A stretch of DNA of 64,000 bases from Diphasiastrum complanatum (GCA_029204225.1 CM055109.1:1066673-1130672), one strand, 5' to 3'; shown: positions 12,088 through 24,371, counted from the first letter of the stretch. Notes: a model not told the origin generated them from the letters alone. Program-made: numbers and translations.

Positions 12088-15000
12088 TTACAACAAGAAA
12101 GGAATTAATGCTTTCCTTTCTGATGGAAACCCATCCATTTTCTTCAAATACCACTCTTTAGTTGACAAACTTCGAGATGTTAAGTAAAGACTTACAAACA
12201 CAGCAACGGAAAGTGCAATCATTGTTTGTCCAAGTAATGCTATGCCCCAAAAGTCAATAATCTCAAAAAGATAGTGAGGGCAAGCTACTTGTTCAAATAG
12301 GCCACCATGAGGTATCATGTAAGCATTTTGGCCATCCTTCCGCAGGTTTGCAAGAAGATAATGATGGTAAAAATTACCGCAAATGCCAAGCAAGAATAGT
12401 GCTAATCCAAGCCAGAACAAGCTAGTAGAGGGATCATCAAGAGACTGACATAATTCTTGTGCATACAATATGTGAACTGTAACTACTAAATAACTCAACG
12501 AAATAAAGATGCAAGTACCTGCATCAATTTTTCCAGAGAAACGATGGAGAAATATGACCTGTTTCCAAAATTGCACTTTAGAATGGCAGTAAAAAGATTG
12601 GAAGTTACATGTACTCATGCAAAGCCAAAGCAACCACAATGCTACATTTCTAAAGTTAGTATGAATATGCATCTCAACAATGATAGAACTAAGCATAATA
12701 CAATAAAGTTTCCAGTAAATAATAGTTTCCATTAGTTGACAATACACTAAAATGAACAAAAGAATCGATCTAATAAGAAAAGACCACTTAAGAAGGACCA
12801 GCAAGTATAATGACTTATAATTGGGATCCTCCAAAACATTGCATGCCTTTTAGGATGACAATGTCCATAAGTAAATTGGAAATCAAACAACAAAAAAGAG
12901 ATATAGACAAATATTATGTTTAAGTATTATCCAACATAGCCAGAAAGACATGCAATCTTCAACCTTATAAAACCCCACCACAAGTCTTAGACCATTATGC
13001 ATAGCGTGAGCAAATGCTACGAAATTGATATTAGCTTTCGTAGTACCCAAAAGTAAAAAGTAGGCTTAGTCATCATGAAGCCTAGCACTAAATATCACAT
13101 TTAATCAAATGGAGTCCCTACATCTTCATAGAAAAAGAAGAAAACTTACATCTCCTCACTTCAGCTTGCTTAGGACCCAACTAAAAAAGTATAGCTAGTG
13201 GGTAAAATGCATCATTAGAGATAAAAACAATCAGCACAAACCAATTGGCAGCATCTTGGAAAGATCTCAAATGAAAGAAAGATGTAGCGATTTTATGTTT
13301 AGGATAGTACCCAACATCTCATAAGAGGCATGCAAGCTTTAAAATTCATGAGGTCCACCCACAAAGTCTTAAACCCTCAACACCATCATGCATAGTGTGA
13401 CCAAATGCTGCAACATCCCTACTAGCTTTATCCATGCTCAAGTGTAGGCATAGGTCAGATACAAAAATATCTCCAAGCGTTAGTTTTCATGCACTTGCCA
13501 TGCATTTGTGTAAAAACCAACTTATTTAGTTTCTATCACTTTTCTAGAGGCTAAAGGATAGAGTTAGTCATGATGGAGGACATCAATAAAGAACATATAA
13601 ATTCTTTACTTCCTTGTAGACGAATAATAAATTTTTTAATTTGGCACTTAGGCTCCCTCAAAACCTAACTTAAATCATTGGTAGGAACAATGGACCATCT
13701 TAAAACAAACAAGAATATTGTAGTGTACCACAAAGGCCTTGCGACAAATTTATTGTTAAATAACGTGATTGTCTAAGATTGGATGCAAGGTACTTACCTG
13801 CATTCAAATCTTAATTGTCTTTATACTGTGGCATGGTGTTTATCATTTTCTAATCTTATCTCAAGGATTCAAGTCTTATTCAAAGTGTGTGTATGAGTAA
13901 GGATATGACAACAATAAAAAAACACATACGAAATTATTTTGTGAATGCAAATGGATGATCTTTATTTGATGACCGTTGTTGGTGATGATGTTGATGCACC
14001 ATGTAGGTTGAGAGCCTGGCATGTATGCAAGAAGAGACGGACGTGATTTTTTGCTATTTATGATATACAACCATCTAAAGCGTGGGCATGCATGCAAGAA
14101 AAAAAAAAGGACATGAAAATTTTGCTATTTGAGACTTCGTGCATCTAAAGCGTGGGTATGCATAAAGAAACAAAAAAAAGAGACATGAGATTTTTGCTAT
14201 TTACGACTTGCAAATAGACGTATATCTAAAGTGTTGGCATGCACACAAGAAAAAGAGAGACATGAATTTTTTTGCTATTTAGGACTTGCATATAGAGAGA
14301 GGTGCATCTGAAGGACCAAGTTCTTGCAATAAAGTCCTACGTGGTAACGAATACCAAATGCTCAAAACTAATAATTTAGCATGATGGATACTTAATCCGG
14401 AGTTTTCATTATGTAGAATGACTTGATTCCTTTCTGTGGATTTTTACTTTGGTGAGATAATAATTGGGGCCTGCTCCACTTACAATTATCGATTTTCAAA
14501 TTTTCAGTTAGTGCAAACTGAGGACCATGTTGCCACAATTACAATTAACATACACAAGTTAACTAAATGACTCAGTTAGCACTAACTTGAACTCGAGTAT
14601 TTTGTGCTCTTGCTTAATTGTTGCATTATCCCTTCCTTGAGCAAACTTGTGCTTCAATTAGTGGAGACTCCAAGTGCTCTTGCTTCATTGTCGCATTATA
14701 CCTTCCTTAAGCTATCTTGTGCTTCAGTGAGTGATGACTCCAAGTGCTCTTGCTTAATTGTTGCATTATCCCTTAGCTTAACTTGTGCTTTAGTTAGTGA
14801 TTATTCCAAGTGCCAATGACCTCCTAAACTAATAGCCAACAACCTAGAGTATGCTTCACCCTTCTACCAACAAACTTGCCCTCCTCTCTTCCCCTCAGAA
14901 GAAGTAGAAGTTGTGGCTGCTCTCATGTACCCTTCATGCTTCAACAAACTCCGGATTGTGCAGTCCAAAGCATTCCTTAAAGGATGTACTAATGGGTGTG

Positions 15001-15913
15001 AGACGGGGCAGCACCTTAGTTACAACAACCCTAAGTGAGGCAAATAATTGTAGGTGGGGCAGCAAGCATATTGGCAACTAACTGGCACAAGTTAACACTA
15101 ACATAACTCATAGTTAACTAAATTGTAAGTGGGGCAGTTCTTGGCAAGAAAAATTTACCAAGTAATAGAAAGTGATAGATAGCTATGACATGAAAGCAAA
15201 CGATCCATCAAACAAGCTCTCTCCTCATACAGCTACTCAGTAGAATGCTATCTGCAAGATCAGGTGGGCTGTGGGGGAACTCTAAAGCAACTATGCCAGG
15301 AAGAACAAGAAAAAAATTTACAAGTACTAGAAAGTGATAGATAGCTATGACATGAAAGCATCAAACAAGTTCTCTCCTCATACAGCTACTCGGTAGAATG
15401 CTATCTGCAAGAGAAAGGTGGGCTGTGGGGGAACTCTAAAGCAACTATACCAGGAAGAACAAAAAAAACCCACGTTATTCAGTCCATAACAGCTATGAAT
15501 ACAACTGGTTTACAGAAGAACATCACCTCAAGAACTCGTTTTCCGAAATGGATAGCCAGAGCCAATGTTACAGCCAGCAACCGCAGATTTAAGCCTGTGT
15601 GCTCACCCAGCTCATGATGAGCCCATCCTTGAAGCCCGATTCTGTTTAACACCAGCACAAGGTCCAAGTATCCAAGCTTTTGCGCAAGAAATAGCAGCGC
15701 TGCGATGCAAGATGGTAGATAAAGTATGACAAATCCGATCCTGCCTCCAAGCTTTAATACTCTGTTAGAAGGCGATACAAATTTGGAGTACTGCAGCCCA
15801 TTTCCGCTGCGCTCCACAACGAAGAACATAAATCCGCTGAAAGCTAGAGCAAGAGCAAATACACGAGGGTAAGGACCATTATCTGAGTCTGCGTAAAGAA
15901 TGAATGGCGACAT
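12088..15913 (-). CDS. Steroid 5-alpha-reductase-family membrane protein, two exons
   Basis: Exon 1 is 15913-15527 (129 codons). Exon 2 is 12558-12088 (156 codons plus stop). The donor is GAG|GTGATG and the acceptor AACAG|GTC, both phase 0. The join reconstructs the family signature KRVLE|VIFLHRFSG. The product is 285 residues, close to the usual 260-290. It is hydrophobic with about six membrane segments. The C-terminal domain carries GNFYHHYLL, HGGLFEQVACPHYLFEI and a terminal KALIPFLL, as in 3-oxo-5-alpha-steroid 4-dehydrogenase C-terminal proteins (NADPH-dependent enoyl or steroid reductases of the ER). It resembles the uncharacterised plant branch (Arabidopsis At5g16010 type) more than DET2 or polyprenol reductase. 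That placement is from memory. The substrate is unknown. Bases 12559-12834 read open into exon 2 but are intron. No disabling change was seen, so the gene may be functional. Confidence 0.88.
12890..13440. repeat. Two diverged direct repeats in the reductase intron
   Basis: The blocks starting near 12890 and 13265 share, in order, a TATGTTTA-AGTA-CCAACAT segment, GCATGCAA-CTT-AA, CACAA-GTCTTA-A-CC and ATGCATAG-GTGA-CAAATGCT. Spacing is about 375 bp. A related segment recurs at about 54329-54400 in an MMS19 intron. Confidence 0.65.
14009..14309. repeat. Four tandem copies of a 70-82 bp unit
   Basis: Units start at about 14009, 14078, 14148 and 14228. Each contains GGCATGCATGCAAGAAA or a variant, then GACATGA, TTTTTGCTATTT and a closing CATCT or TATCT. 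Copies differ by small indels. They lie inside the reductase intron. Confidence 0.85.
14607..14812. repeat. Three tandem copies of a 70-bp unit
   Basis: Units 14607-14676, 14677-14746 and 14747-14812 each begin CTCTTGCTT and end CTCCAAGTG (TTCCAAGTG in the third). The third is shortened by a few bases. It is intronic, and the open frame at 14604-14819 is this repeat, not a gene. Confidence 0.92.
15143..15470. repeat. Tandem duplication of about 160 bp next to the exon 1 donor
   Basis: Two near-identical copies share GAAAGTGATAGATAGCTATG, CATACAGCTACTC, GTAGAATGCTATCTGCAAGA and GGGGGAACTCTAAAGCAACT. They start near 15143 and 15306. The second copy ends about 60 bp inside the intron from the exon 1 donor. 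High similarity suggests a recent event. Confidence 0.9.
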
Positions 15914-16396
15914 TCTGGATCAAGTTCTTTCTTCACAATTTGCAGAAGACAGACTCAGAACACGCAAAGAGCATTAAATCATTCTTCTCCATCGTATATC
16001 TAAAGAAGAAGACAAATTGGGTAGCACGTCGAATATCTTATTCCTCAACTTCACTTGGGCAGGCATCCATCTAAATTTGTCTTCATCGTACATCAGAATT
16101 ATGATGAATGATTGTGCATGGCTGGATGAGGGTGGTGGAAAATTCTGCATTGTTGGATGGAGGAATCTGACTCCACCCTGGGTCCAAATAAAAAATATAC
16201 TCTTCCTAAAGAAGAAACTTCCTGTTTTTATTAATAAAAGATGGAAAATCATCAAGAGTACAAAGGAATGCATGTTGAAAGCGTAAAGGCCATAAGACGA
16301 ATTGAGATACTGTACAATTAAAACAAAGCAACAATCTCGTAGAGTATCTACATAAAGCCTACTGCTTGGTGTAAGTCACTAGTTAAGATAATTGGA
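15914..16396. other. 5' flank of the reductase gene
   Basis: This lies between the reductase start (minus strand, 15913) and the 3' end of the RT element. It must contain the reductase promoter if the gene is expressed. No convincing TATA box or other motif stood out. Frames at 15974-16286 have no family match. Confidence 0.4.
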
Positions 16397-18923
16397 AGTT
16401 TAGGTAGTGCAGGAAGCTGTGAAGCAGCCGTTCCTGCAACTATGGCGTCGAAGTATTGCAAGTGCCTGAGTGCGTTGTAAAGTCATAGAAACTCGTTGAC
16501 GATAATAAGCCGTGATGATAGATAAAGGTGAGGCACCACGTCCTTGGAGTTTCGCTGCAAAACCTGCACAAGATGATAGAAAATCATTGAATTTCTTATG
16601 CAGGCACCCATATGTTTTCAAAGCAAAAGGAATAAAGTCTTCTCCAGGAGTGCGATGTGAATAATCTCGCTCTTTATCTAGAGCTGCATGAGAAGCAGCG
16701 ACACCCTGAGTAGTTGAAGCACGGTGAAGGAGGTCAGGCCGCGAAGGATCAGCAACAACAACATCCCCAAGCGTGCGAATCCCCTCACGCGAAAGAACAA
16801 GATCAACTCGACGCCGAGGCGACATGAGAATCAGACACATGCAAGATGTGGGTCCGCTCCCGGACAACATGAAAGGCGCACTCATGTGCAATAGATGCCA
16901 ATACGTCACGAATGGAATCATGAGTCGCAATGCGCTCTCCGTCGGAAGGGCAACGCATGAGATGAGTGCCAATAGGATCAACAGGGTGACCACAGGAACA
17001 TTTTGTCAAACCTGCCAGCACTGGATGGAGGAGACCCAACCTAACCCGAAGCTGCACAAGACAAAAGACGAGCCTGAGTCTCATCGGAAGGTGAATCACT
17101 GAGAAGCTGAGTGAAAGAATGTGAGTGGAAGCGCTCCAAAAGATACTTCTGAAAATGAGCACGCTGATGGCTACGCAAAGTCTCAAAGGGAGGCAAAGAA
17201 GCTCTCACAGGTGGAGGGATGAGATCCTTGGCCGCACGAAGATGTTGTTGGAAAGGAAGAATGCCTGTTTCCAAATGAGCTACTGAATCAAGAAGAATGG
17301 GCTTGTTGTCCTACTGAAACCGAGAGATAAGTGCAGAGGCAACAAGGGCCCAACTTCCCATAAAAGCAGCTGGAGCAATAGAAGCTGTGCAAGAAAGACC
17401 AACACCTCTAGACGAAGCGAGAAGAGAGATTTGTCGCTTAACAAACTGACCATTGGGAATACGAAAGGATTCTGAACCCATCAAGCGACCCAGAATATCT
17501 GATAAAGTATTATCAAAATCCTATAGCTAACCCAAAACATCAGAAGAAGGGAGAACACACTGTAGAATATAACTTGGCCGTTGAACGAAGCATTGAGTGA
17601 GAATCCCTAGAGCAACTTGAGCATTGCCAAGCTTTGGTAGCAAATCAGCATGACGAAGATGCGCGCCCAAAGTGTCCTGCAAAGAGGAAACCACAAAATC
17701 CGAGAAACCTATAGGAATACCAAGTGCTCGAATCCCATCAACCGGAGTATTGAAACCTGTAAGTAAAGGGAGCTCAGGAAGGAGGCCCTGAGGACACCAA
17801 GCAACGCACTTAGAGGGATTGACAGTGAGGCCCAAAGCCGAAAGTTGTTGAGAGAAATGTAGGAAAGCCGGAAAGACGTCATTAGCAGGTCCCACAATAT
17901 GCGTGTCATCAACAATAGAGAGAAACAAACAAGAAGGAAAAGCAGCAGAAGAAGCACGCAATCCCCAAAAGTGCGCCAAAGCAAAAAGAACACCACCCAA
18001 GGGATCACCTTGTCTGATACCATCAGCAGACGAGATAACCGAAACATCACCTGAGCGAGAAGCATGACTGAAATAAAGAGGTGCATCCATGGAATAAAAA
18101 AAGCGAACAAACGGGATGAGCTAAGCGAGAGGACCGTGAGCCGCACGAAGTTCTTGGAAAATGGCCCCTTGGGAAACAGAATTGAAAGCATTTTTAACAT
18201 CCACTTGAAGGACAACCCAATCTGGATGAAGATCCAAGGTAGCACACAAAGCATGTATGACTGTCTCGCAACCGCCATGAGTAGCACAACCAAACTGATG
18301 AGGAAATAGGTGGTCATGAAAACTGTCACGAAGCTGGAAACCAAGAGCCCTAGAAACCAATCTCTAAAAAACCTCTCCAACAGCAATGGGACGCACTCCA
18401 CCGCCAGACTTATCCAAGGCTATCAAACGAGCAGCACCAAGAATACGAGCAATAGAAAGAGGAATACGACCACAGGCTACGGAAGAGCAAACTTGAAAGA
18501 GCAAACCACACCCGCTAGCAGCTCAGGAGAAAAACAGTCATGAAGATGCTCGAAAACCATACCAGAAGGACCCCCAGTTGACAGATGAGGGCGGCGTAGA
18601 AAAGCATTAAGATGAGATTCTGAGAGCTGCAAATTGGAATCAGGTTCAAAGTCCTCAACAAAAGAGGGAAGGGAGTCATTTGCCGGTGGATGAAGAAGCT
18701 CCAAAGCCTGAAGGGTGATAGTAGAAGGAGTAGCTGGACTTGTAGGAGCTAGAGCACGAGTTGCACGAGAATACTCACCCACTTGCTCAAGTAAAACACA
18801 ACAACGCAACCGACGATGAACAAGGGGTATAGAAACACCATTTGAAGTCGAATCCCGCTGAGTAGCAAGCGCATGACAATGAAGGAAATGCTCTTCTTGC
18901 AGATTTTCCCAATCTCCTGACAT
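16397..18923 (-). pseudogene. Non-LTR-type reverse transcriptase with zinc-finger and nuclease-like C-terminus
   Basis: One long decayed polyprotein on the minus strand, read through stops and frameshifts. 18923-18477 is the pre-RT region ending GGPSGMVFEHLHD. 18360-18121 has HQFGCATHGGCE and RT motif A (VDVKNAFNSVS). 18090-17527 has motif B (GIRQGDPLGG) and motif C (SIVDDTHIVG). 17274-17041 is a connector. 17186-16803 carries a Cys/His cluster (CSCG, HLMRC, HD). 16993-16400 adds RRRVDLVLS, DVVVADPSRPD and FALKTYGCL, which resemble a PD-(D/E)xK-type nuclease core. RT and a C-terminal zinc finger plus nuclease is the layout of RLE-type non-LTR elements. The nuclease call is inference. No poly-A tail or target-site duplication was identified. 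The element lies 5' of the reductase gene, same strand. Confidence 0.8.
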
Positions 18924-20149
18924 AAAGTGACGAAGGTTTTTGTAGCTAAAAACCCTAGCCTTGACACAAGTAAGAATTTGTAGAAATTCTTGATCTGGCT
19001 CATGTTTGATTCTGGATATCTATACATCAGCCTGGTACAACAATTGGTTACTAGAGAAACAACGATTTATCTGGCAACTTTGGACTCAGGCCCACAGGTC
19101 GCGATTCCTATTCATAGGTCGTTCATCCACAGCAGAGGCTTTCATCCATGATAGAGAGCTTTCATCCATTAGCGGAATTTTTCTCGATACTCAAGGGTGC
19201 CCTTGGTACTACCGAGATTATTCACAAGACGTCTGAAAGTAGACACTGATGTATTGATCTGAAACACGCCCGCAACCATTCTTTTCCAGCCACTCTAGCC
19301 CGCTTCTTCTTTGGAAAATTTCAGAAATTGCGATAATGAATGCAAAAACAGAAGAAAAGTCCACTGCTTTTTTGTTTGGCGCTGATTTCCTGCTCACAAC
19401 TGAAACTCAACACACTCGAAACTCAATGTAAAGGGTTTGGTTGCATCAAATTCATAGCCTAGGAAAATGGATCTCTAGTTTGTCTCTTCTCGTCTTGCTC
19501 CCTTCCTCCCTTGATTTGTCTCATTTGTTATCTTCTTCCTCCCTCCCTCCCTCCCTTGATTTGTCTCCTCGTCTCTTCTTTTGTTGCTCCCTTCCTCCCT
19601 TGATTTGTCTCTTTTACTCACTATAGTGCTTTTTCGTTGATGAAAATGTATGAATAGACCTGTATGCATGCTTGGATGTTGCATGCGTAATTAGTAGATT
19701 GATCAAAAGATTTCTTGCATGAAGCTATTTTTGAAAATTATAGATCAAAAAGTAGATTTTCTAGTTTCTAGGCTATTTACAAAAAAAAAATTCAATTTTT
19801 CGAAAAAGTCAGCGCATGTCAAGTTAAATGCATGCAGGATGTTTCAAAATCATTTTGATGTGTGACAATGCATGTGAATATGATGGATCGATCTTTATAA
19901 TCAATTTTCATAGTTGGTTCAATTTGAATAGATTTCAAAAATCCCAGTTTTTTTGTATATTTTAAAATTGGTCCTAAGAAGTTGTTGTTGTTTTAAATCA
20001 ATCTGATATTGATTAAACAAAATCTGGTCAATGAGTGAAAGACCTTGCTGTGTAATATCGGCCAGTTAAGAAGGTCCAGGACATTTCACTTGTGGTTGAT
20101 AATTTGGATCTCGACTAATTAAGCTAATTTCGTGTTTCAGGTAATCAAT
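18924..20149. other. Intergenic; CCCTT-rich minisatellite at 19495-19615
   Basis: 19495-19615 holds about three imperfect copies of CCCTTCCTCCCTTGATTTGTCTC. 19620-20130 is probably the leader of the gypsy element that starts near 20150. Its 5' LTR could not be delimited. Confidence 0.5.
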
Positions 20150-20990
20150 ATGGCCGATGATAATGCATCTGGTCAGGTGCCTATGCCTACCTATCTGCAG
20201 ATTTGCCAGTCGTTAAGCCAAGCGCTTAATGAAATAAACAAAAAGAACACTTTAAGGGATCAACAAATGGATTCAGTACTATTGAATCAAGTGAAAACTC
20301 TATCCGCACCGAATTTTAAGCCTGAATCATTTTCGGGGGAGAAGAAAGAGAAAAAATACGAGGTAGTAGATGATTGGTTAACCAAGTGGACCAGTTATTT
20401 TAATCTACACGGAATTTTTGAAGATAAAAAAATTGAGAGTGTTGTTTTGTTCTTCTGAGGGAAAGCTTCATCATGGTGGCATGACCTACAACCGAAACCT
20501 ACCACATGGGAAGAGTTCATGGAAGTGTTCATAAAGTCGTTTGTGGTTGTAGACGACTCAGACTTCTACCAAAGATTTGTCAACTATAAAATGGGTACTC
20601 AGAGTTTGGACTTGTACCTACAAGGTTTTATGGATTTGTGAAACAAGGTTCCCTCATTTGTTGCAAAACTAGCATTGTGGCAATTTATGCCAGCAGATTA
20701 TCAGAATGAGTGCAAGCGTAATGTGCTTCAAACTTTTGATGACGTCGTACGGGGTTGCGAATGCATATGATTCCATAGTAGTAGCATCTAGAAAGCAATT
20801 ACAGGCTAATCCATTGGGACCACCCCATCCAAAAGAAAGGAAAGTTTGTTGAATTAAATCCAAGTATTTTGATGAACTGGATCAAGCTGCATCTGAGTTT
20901 AGACGAAAGAAACATTTGTCCCAGAAAAAGGCTAGAAAAATGAATGTGTGTTTTCATTCAAAGTAAGCCTGGACACGTTATGATATTCTG
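20150..20990 (+). pseudogene. Ty3/gypsy gag, decayed
   Basis: Starts MADDNASGQV at about 20150. The retrotransposon gag domain is visible as FSGEKKEKKYEVVDDWLTKW, SYFNLHGIF and KIESVVLFF. After a TGA at 20456-20458 come KASSWWHDLQPKPTTWEEF, MGTQSLDLYLQGFMDL, a second stop, and LALWQFMPADYQNECKRNVL. Further frame changes follow beyond 20740 and no clean zinc knuckle survives. The same domain is present in the minus-strand sibling at 47077-47784. Confidence 0.85.
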
Positions 20991-21027
20991 CTCAGAATGA
21001 AAGAAAGGCGCAGCTCAGGTCATTGAG

Positions 21028-21720
21028 ATGCCAAGTAAGGAAAATCTTAAGTTGGAAATTAACAAGGTTAATTGTGAGTGTGATTGTTTTTTTAGTACTG
21101 CTTCATTCTTGCCAAATGAATTATTTCGTTTGAAAGGCACTGTTAAAGGACATGAAGTTAGTAGTTTAGTGGACAATGGATCTACTCATAATTTTATTAA
21201 CTCTGGTCTTGTGCATAAACTTGGTCTGGAAATTGAAGCCAGTAACCATAGACATAGAGTATATCTAGCTTAAGATGCGGAGTTGGAGACATGGGATGTT
21301 AAAGTTCCAAGACTCCCAGTTTGGATCCAAGATTATAGAGAGTTAATAGATTTCCATGTTTTAGATTTAGCACATACGGATATAATTCTAGGGTACGAGT
21401 GGTTATTTAATAAGCATCTTGATATAGATTTTGAAAAGCATGTTCTCTCTTTTCAGGAGGGTAAAGAATTAGTTACATTGTTTGGAGACAAATATGTACA
21501 TCCATCTGGGATGAATTCATTTGCAAATGTAATGAAAATTTTTGATTTGCAGTATAAAGTTTATTCTTTATTTGCTAAGCCAATTTTGGATTTATCTGAA
21601 ATGCATCTAAGTAGTTGTGAATTGTCAAAGATTCTTAACTCAGTAGAATTAGATCAGGAGAAAATTGTAAAGAATAGGATATTGTCTGAATTTTCAGAAG
21701 AATAACTTCATGGAATACCA
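21028..21720 (+). pseudogene. Ty3/gypsy retropepsin-like protease region
   Basis: The motif SSLVDNGSTHNFIN at about 21157-21200 is the aspartic protease site, with N replacing the usual S of DSG. It is followed by HKLGLEIEASNHRH, a TAA near 21271, then VKVPRLPVWIQDYRELIDFH, DIILGYEWLF and a linker to the RT (to a stop at 21703-21705). One frame carries the whole segment with a single internal stop. Confidence 0.85.
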
Positions 21721-23040
21721 CTGTCCAGGTCGATAGACCATAAGATTGCGTTAATTCCAGGTAACCATCTTATCTCTAGACAACCATATCGGTTTTCTCA
21801 TAAAGAAGAGATAAAGGTTACTAAGCAAATTGAAAATTATTTGAATATGGGTCATATTCAGCCAAGTAAGTCACCATGGGTTGCTCATGTTCTTCTAAAA
21901 GTGAAGAAAGATGGAGGCTTCCGTTTGTGTGTAGACTACAAGGGGTTGAATAAGGTAACTATTAAAAATAAACATCCATTGCCTCGTATGGATGATCTGG
22001 TAGATTGATTAGGTGGAGCTAAATACTCACAAAGATAGATCTTAGAACCGAATATCATCGGATTAGAATTCATCTGAGTGATGTGCAAAAGACTAGTTCT
22101 TGGACGAGATTTGGTCATTATGAATTTCTCGTGCTTCCTTTTGGGTTGACGAATACACCAGCTACGTTCAAACAGATGATGAACGATCTTTTTCGTCCAT
22201 ATCTGGGAAAGTGTGTGGTTGTATTCTTAGATGATATTCTCATCTATAGTAGGACACTTAAGGAGCATTTGAGTAATCTTAAGACTGTGTTAGATATTCT
22301 CAGACGAGAGAAACTGTATGCTAAAAATGTGAGTTCTTTAAGCATGAGTTATTGTACCTCAGTCATAAGATAACCCGTATTGGATTGAAGATTGACGAGT
22401 TAAGGTCAAGACAATGCTTGAGTGGCCGATACCGAAGACGATTAGAGAAGTTAAATCTTTTCTCGATTTTATAGTTTTTTTTTGTAAGTCAATTGAAGAT
22501 TATGCAAAGGTAGGAGCACCTTTAAATAATTTGACTAAAGGCAGAGTCAATAAAAAGAAAAAGAGAGATCAACCTAGTCCGCCTATTGAGTGGAATGATG
22601 AAGTGAACCAATGCTTTGAGAAGCTCAAGCAAATGGTTGTTTCAGCTCCTAATTTATAGATCGCGAATCCTAATATATCTTATGTCGTGCGAACGGACGC
22701 AAGTGATTCAGCGATAGGATAAGTTCTTCTACAAAACAATAGGCCAGTAACGTTTGAAAGCAAGAAACTCACAGGGCCTCAATTGCGTTATACAACTCAT
22801 AAGAAGGAGTTATTTGCTGTGATACATGCACTTAAAACCTGGACGCATTACCTTTATGGTAGTTAGTTTATAGTGTATATAGATCACCAGCCTCCAAAGT
22901 ACTTTTGTAATCAGAACGATCTGAGGGGTTATAAAGCTCATTGGGCCAAGCTTATGCAAGAATTTGATCATGAGATCTGATATGTCAAGGGCAGCTCTAA
23001 CCAAGTTGCAGATGTGCCTAGTCATATTGGTGAATTAAAT
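21706..23040 (+). pseudogene. Ty3/gypsy reverse transcriptase and RNase H, decayed
   Basis: RT blocks in order: [53 protein letters not shown], then after shifts FLVLPFGLTNTPATFKQMM and the catalytic VVVFLDDILIYS (about 22220), still with both aspartates. 22414-22659 is the thumb (KSFLDF, APLNNLTKG). RNase H follows with RTDASDSAIG, QLRYTTHKKELFAVIHAL and IDHQPPKYFCNQ (about 22680-22920), broken by several stops. The protein is nonfunctional. It is close to the minus-strand gypsy at 44816-46233. Confidence 0.87.
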
Positions 23041-23348
23041 GAATTTTCATTCACCCAGATTTCCACTGATCTATATCTTTCACTAAGAGGAAGGTGTGAA
23101 TTAAATTCTCATTTTGGTCCCATTTGGAAGATGCTGGAGATAGGAAAAAAAGTTAATGAAATAAGGATTTATTCGCAAGGGTCTCAGGTTTCTAGGAAAG
23201 ATAAAAAGATAGCGGAACAGTTCTCCATCCGAGGTGGTTTACTATTTTGAAATGGAAAAGTTTGTGTACCAGCGGATGATGAAATAAAGAAGAGGATTCT
23301 TTATGAATGTCATGACGTTCCCTATGCAGGTCATCCGAGTATACACAT
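23041..23348 (+). pseudogene. Gypsy RNase H-integrase linker and integrase zinc-binding start
   Basis: ELNEFSFTQISTDLYLSLRG is shared with the sibling at 44.9 kb. After a stop near 23250 comes KRILYECHDVPYAGHPSIH, the beginning of the integrase H2C2 zinc-binding domain. Homology stops at 23348, where a copia LTR begins. Confidence 0.8.
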
Positions 23349-23742
23349 TGTTAAATTAGTCTCCTTCTTACTAATCGACTAATCAGTTTTAATCTTCATC
23401 CATTGTTTATTTAGTTCTACGAATTTATCCGTGTTTTTACACAATCTACAGATTTACAAGTGTTTTTACACAATTTGCAAAAATACTTGTCTGTCAAGAA
23501 TCTCGTGGAAAAATGCAGTATCGCCTTTTTTGTATTTTTCGCCTGTCAGGATTTGCGAGTGAAACTACAGAGTCGCATTTTTTGCTTTTTTCAAAGAGCC
23601 TCAAATGTTAAGGAAATGACTTTGGCTAACTGTGAGACAACCCTAAATCAGATTTAAGGGCACTGCCGGGTTTTTTGCAAAATCTTGACACCATTCATAT
23701 TCATACAATTTCATTATTATCAGAAGAAGCATTTGAATAGTT

Positions 23743-23804
<62 letters not shown>

Positions 23805-24371
23805 CCTTCGAGCTTGAACAATCCTGAGCATTCTAGCCCACTTCTTAGAGTTGTTTTAGATATTGATATTGCGCTACTGCTTATCAGCATTGCTCTTGAT
23901 TCAGACTTTCATTTTAGCCGCTCAGAGATAGCATAGAGTAAGCGGCTTCGATTCGCAACTTATTGTACTCATTTACTTCTGTTTCGTTTTCATACTGAAT
24001 CAATACTATCTTTTATTGCATTCAGCTTCGTCTCAGAATAGATGCGTTTCTGTAGTTCATCATGACTAATTATTTGTCTTGTGATTCGTATTTGGCGACA
24101 AATTATTTGTCTGATAATTCAATGCATTATTGTTTGGCTACGTAACCGCTGTAGTACTAATGATTTCAAAGTTAGCTACTATAAGATCAAAGGTGATTTT
24201 TATGACTATTGTTTTGTTTGAAATTGATAGGCATAGTCATGCATTGTGAAAGAGGAAGATAGTTTATTTCATCACGCACGAAAAGTTTTCTTTCTAGACG
24301 CTCGAATTATTTTCTTTCGAGTTCGTTTCTTTTAGAATTTTAACCTATCCTCTGCACACCTCTTTCTGACA
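23349..24371 (+). mobile_element. Copia 5' LTR, about 1.02 kb, inserted into the gypsy integrase
   Basis: Begins TGTTAAATT exactly where gypsy coding homology stops. It ends CTGACA directly before a tRNA-iMet primer site at 24372. Ends are TG...CA. It contains the (CT)n tract at 23745-23801. The left border is inferred from loss of gypsy homology. No second LTR of this copy is in the window, and the flanking target duplication cannot be checked. Confidence 0.65.
23745..23801. repeat. (CT)n microsatellite inside a copia LTR
   Basis: A perfect CT run of about 57 bp within the LTR at 23349-24371. SLSLS/RERER frames here are artefacts. Confidence 0.97.

Larger units (their letters stand above)
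12559..15526 (-). other. Single 2,968-bp intron of the reductase gene
   Basis: A GT-AG intron with no recognisable transposon ORF. It is built largely of four kinds of short local repeats, listed separately at 12890-13440, 14009-14309, 14607-14812 and 15143-15470. Confidence 0.8.

Noticed and set aside
12559-12834. N-terminal 92 codons of the open frame ending at 12088
   Set aside because: Joining at the AACAG|GTC acceptor restores the family signature with exon 1, so this part is intron.
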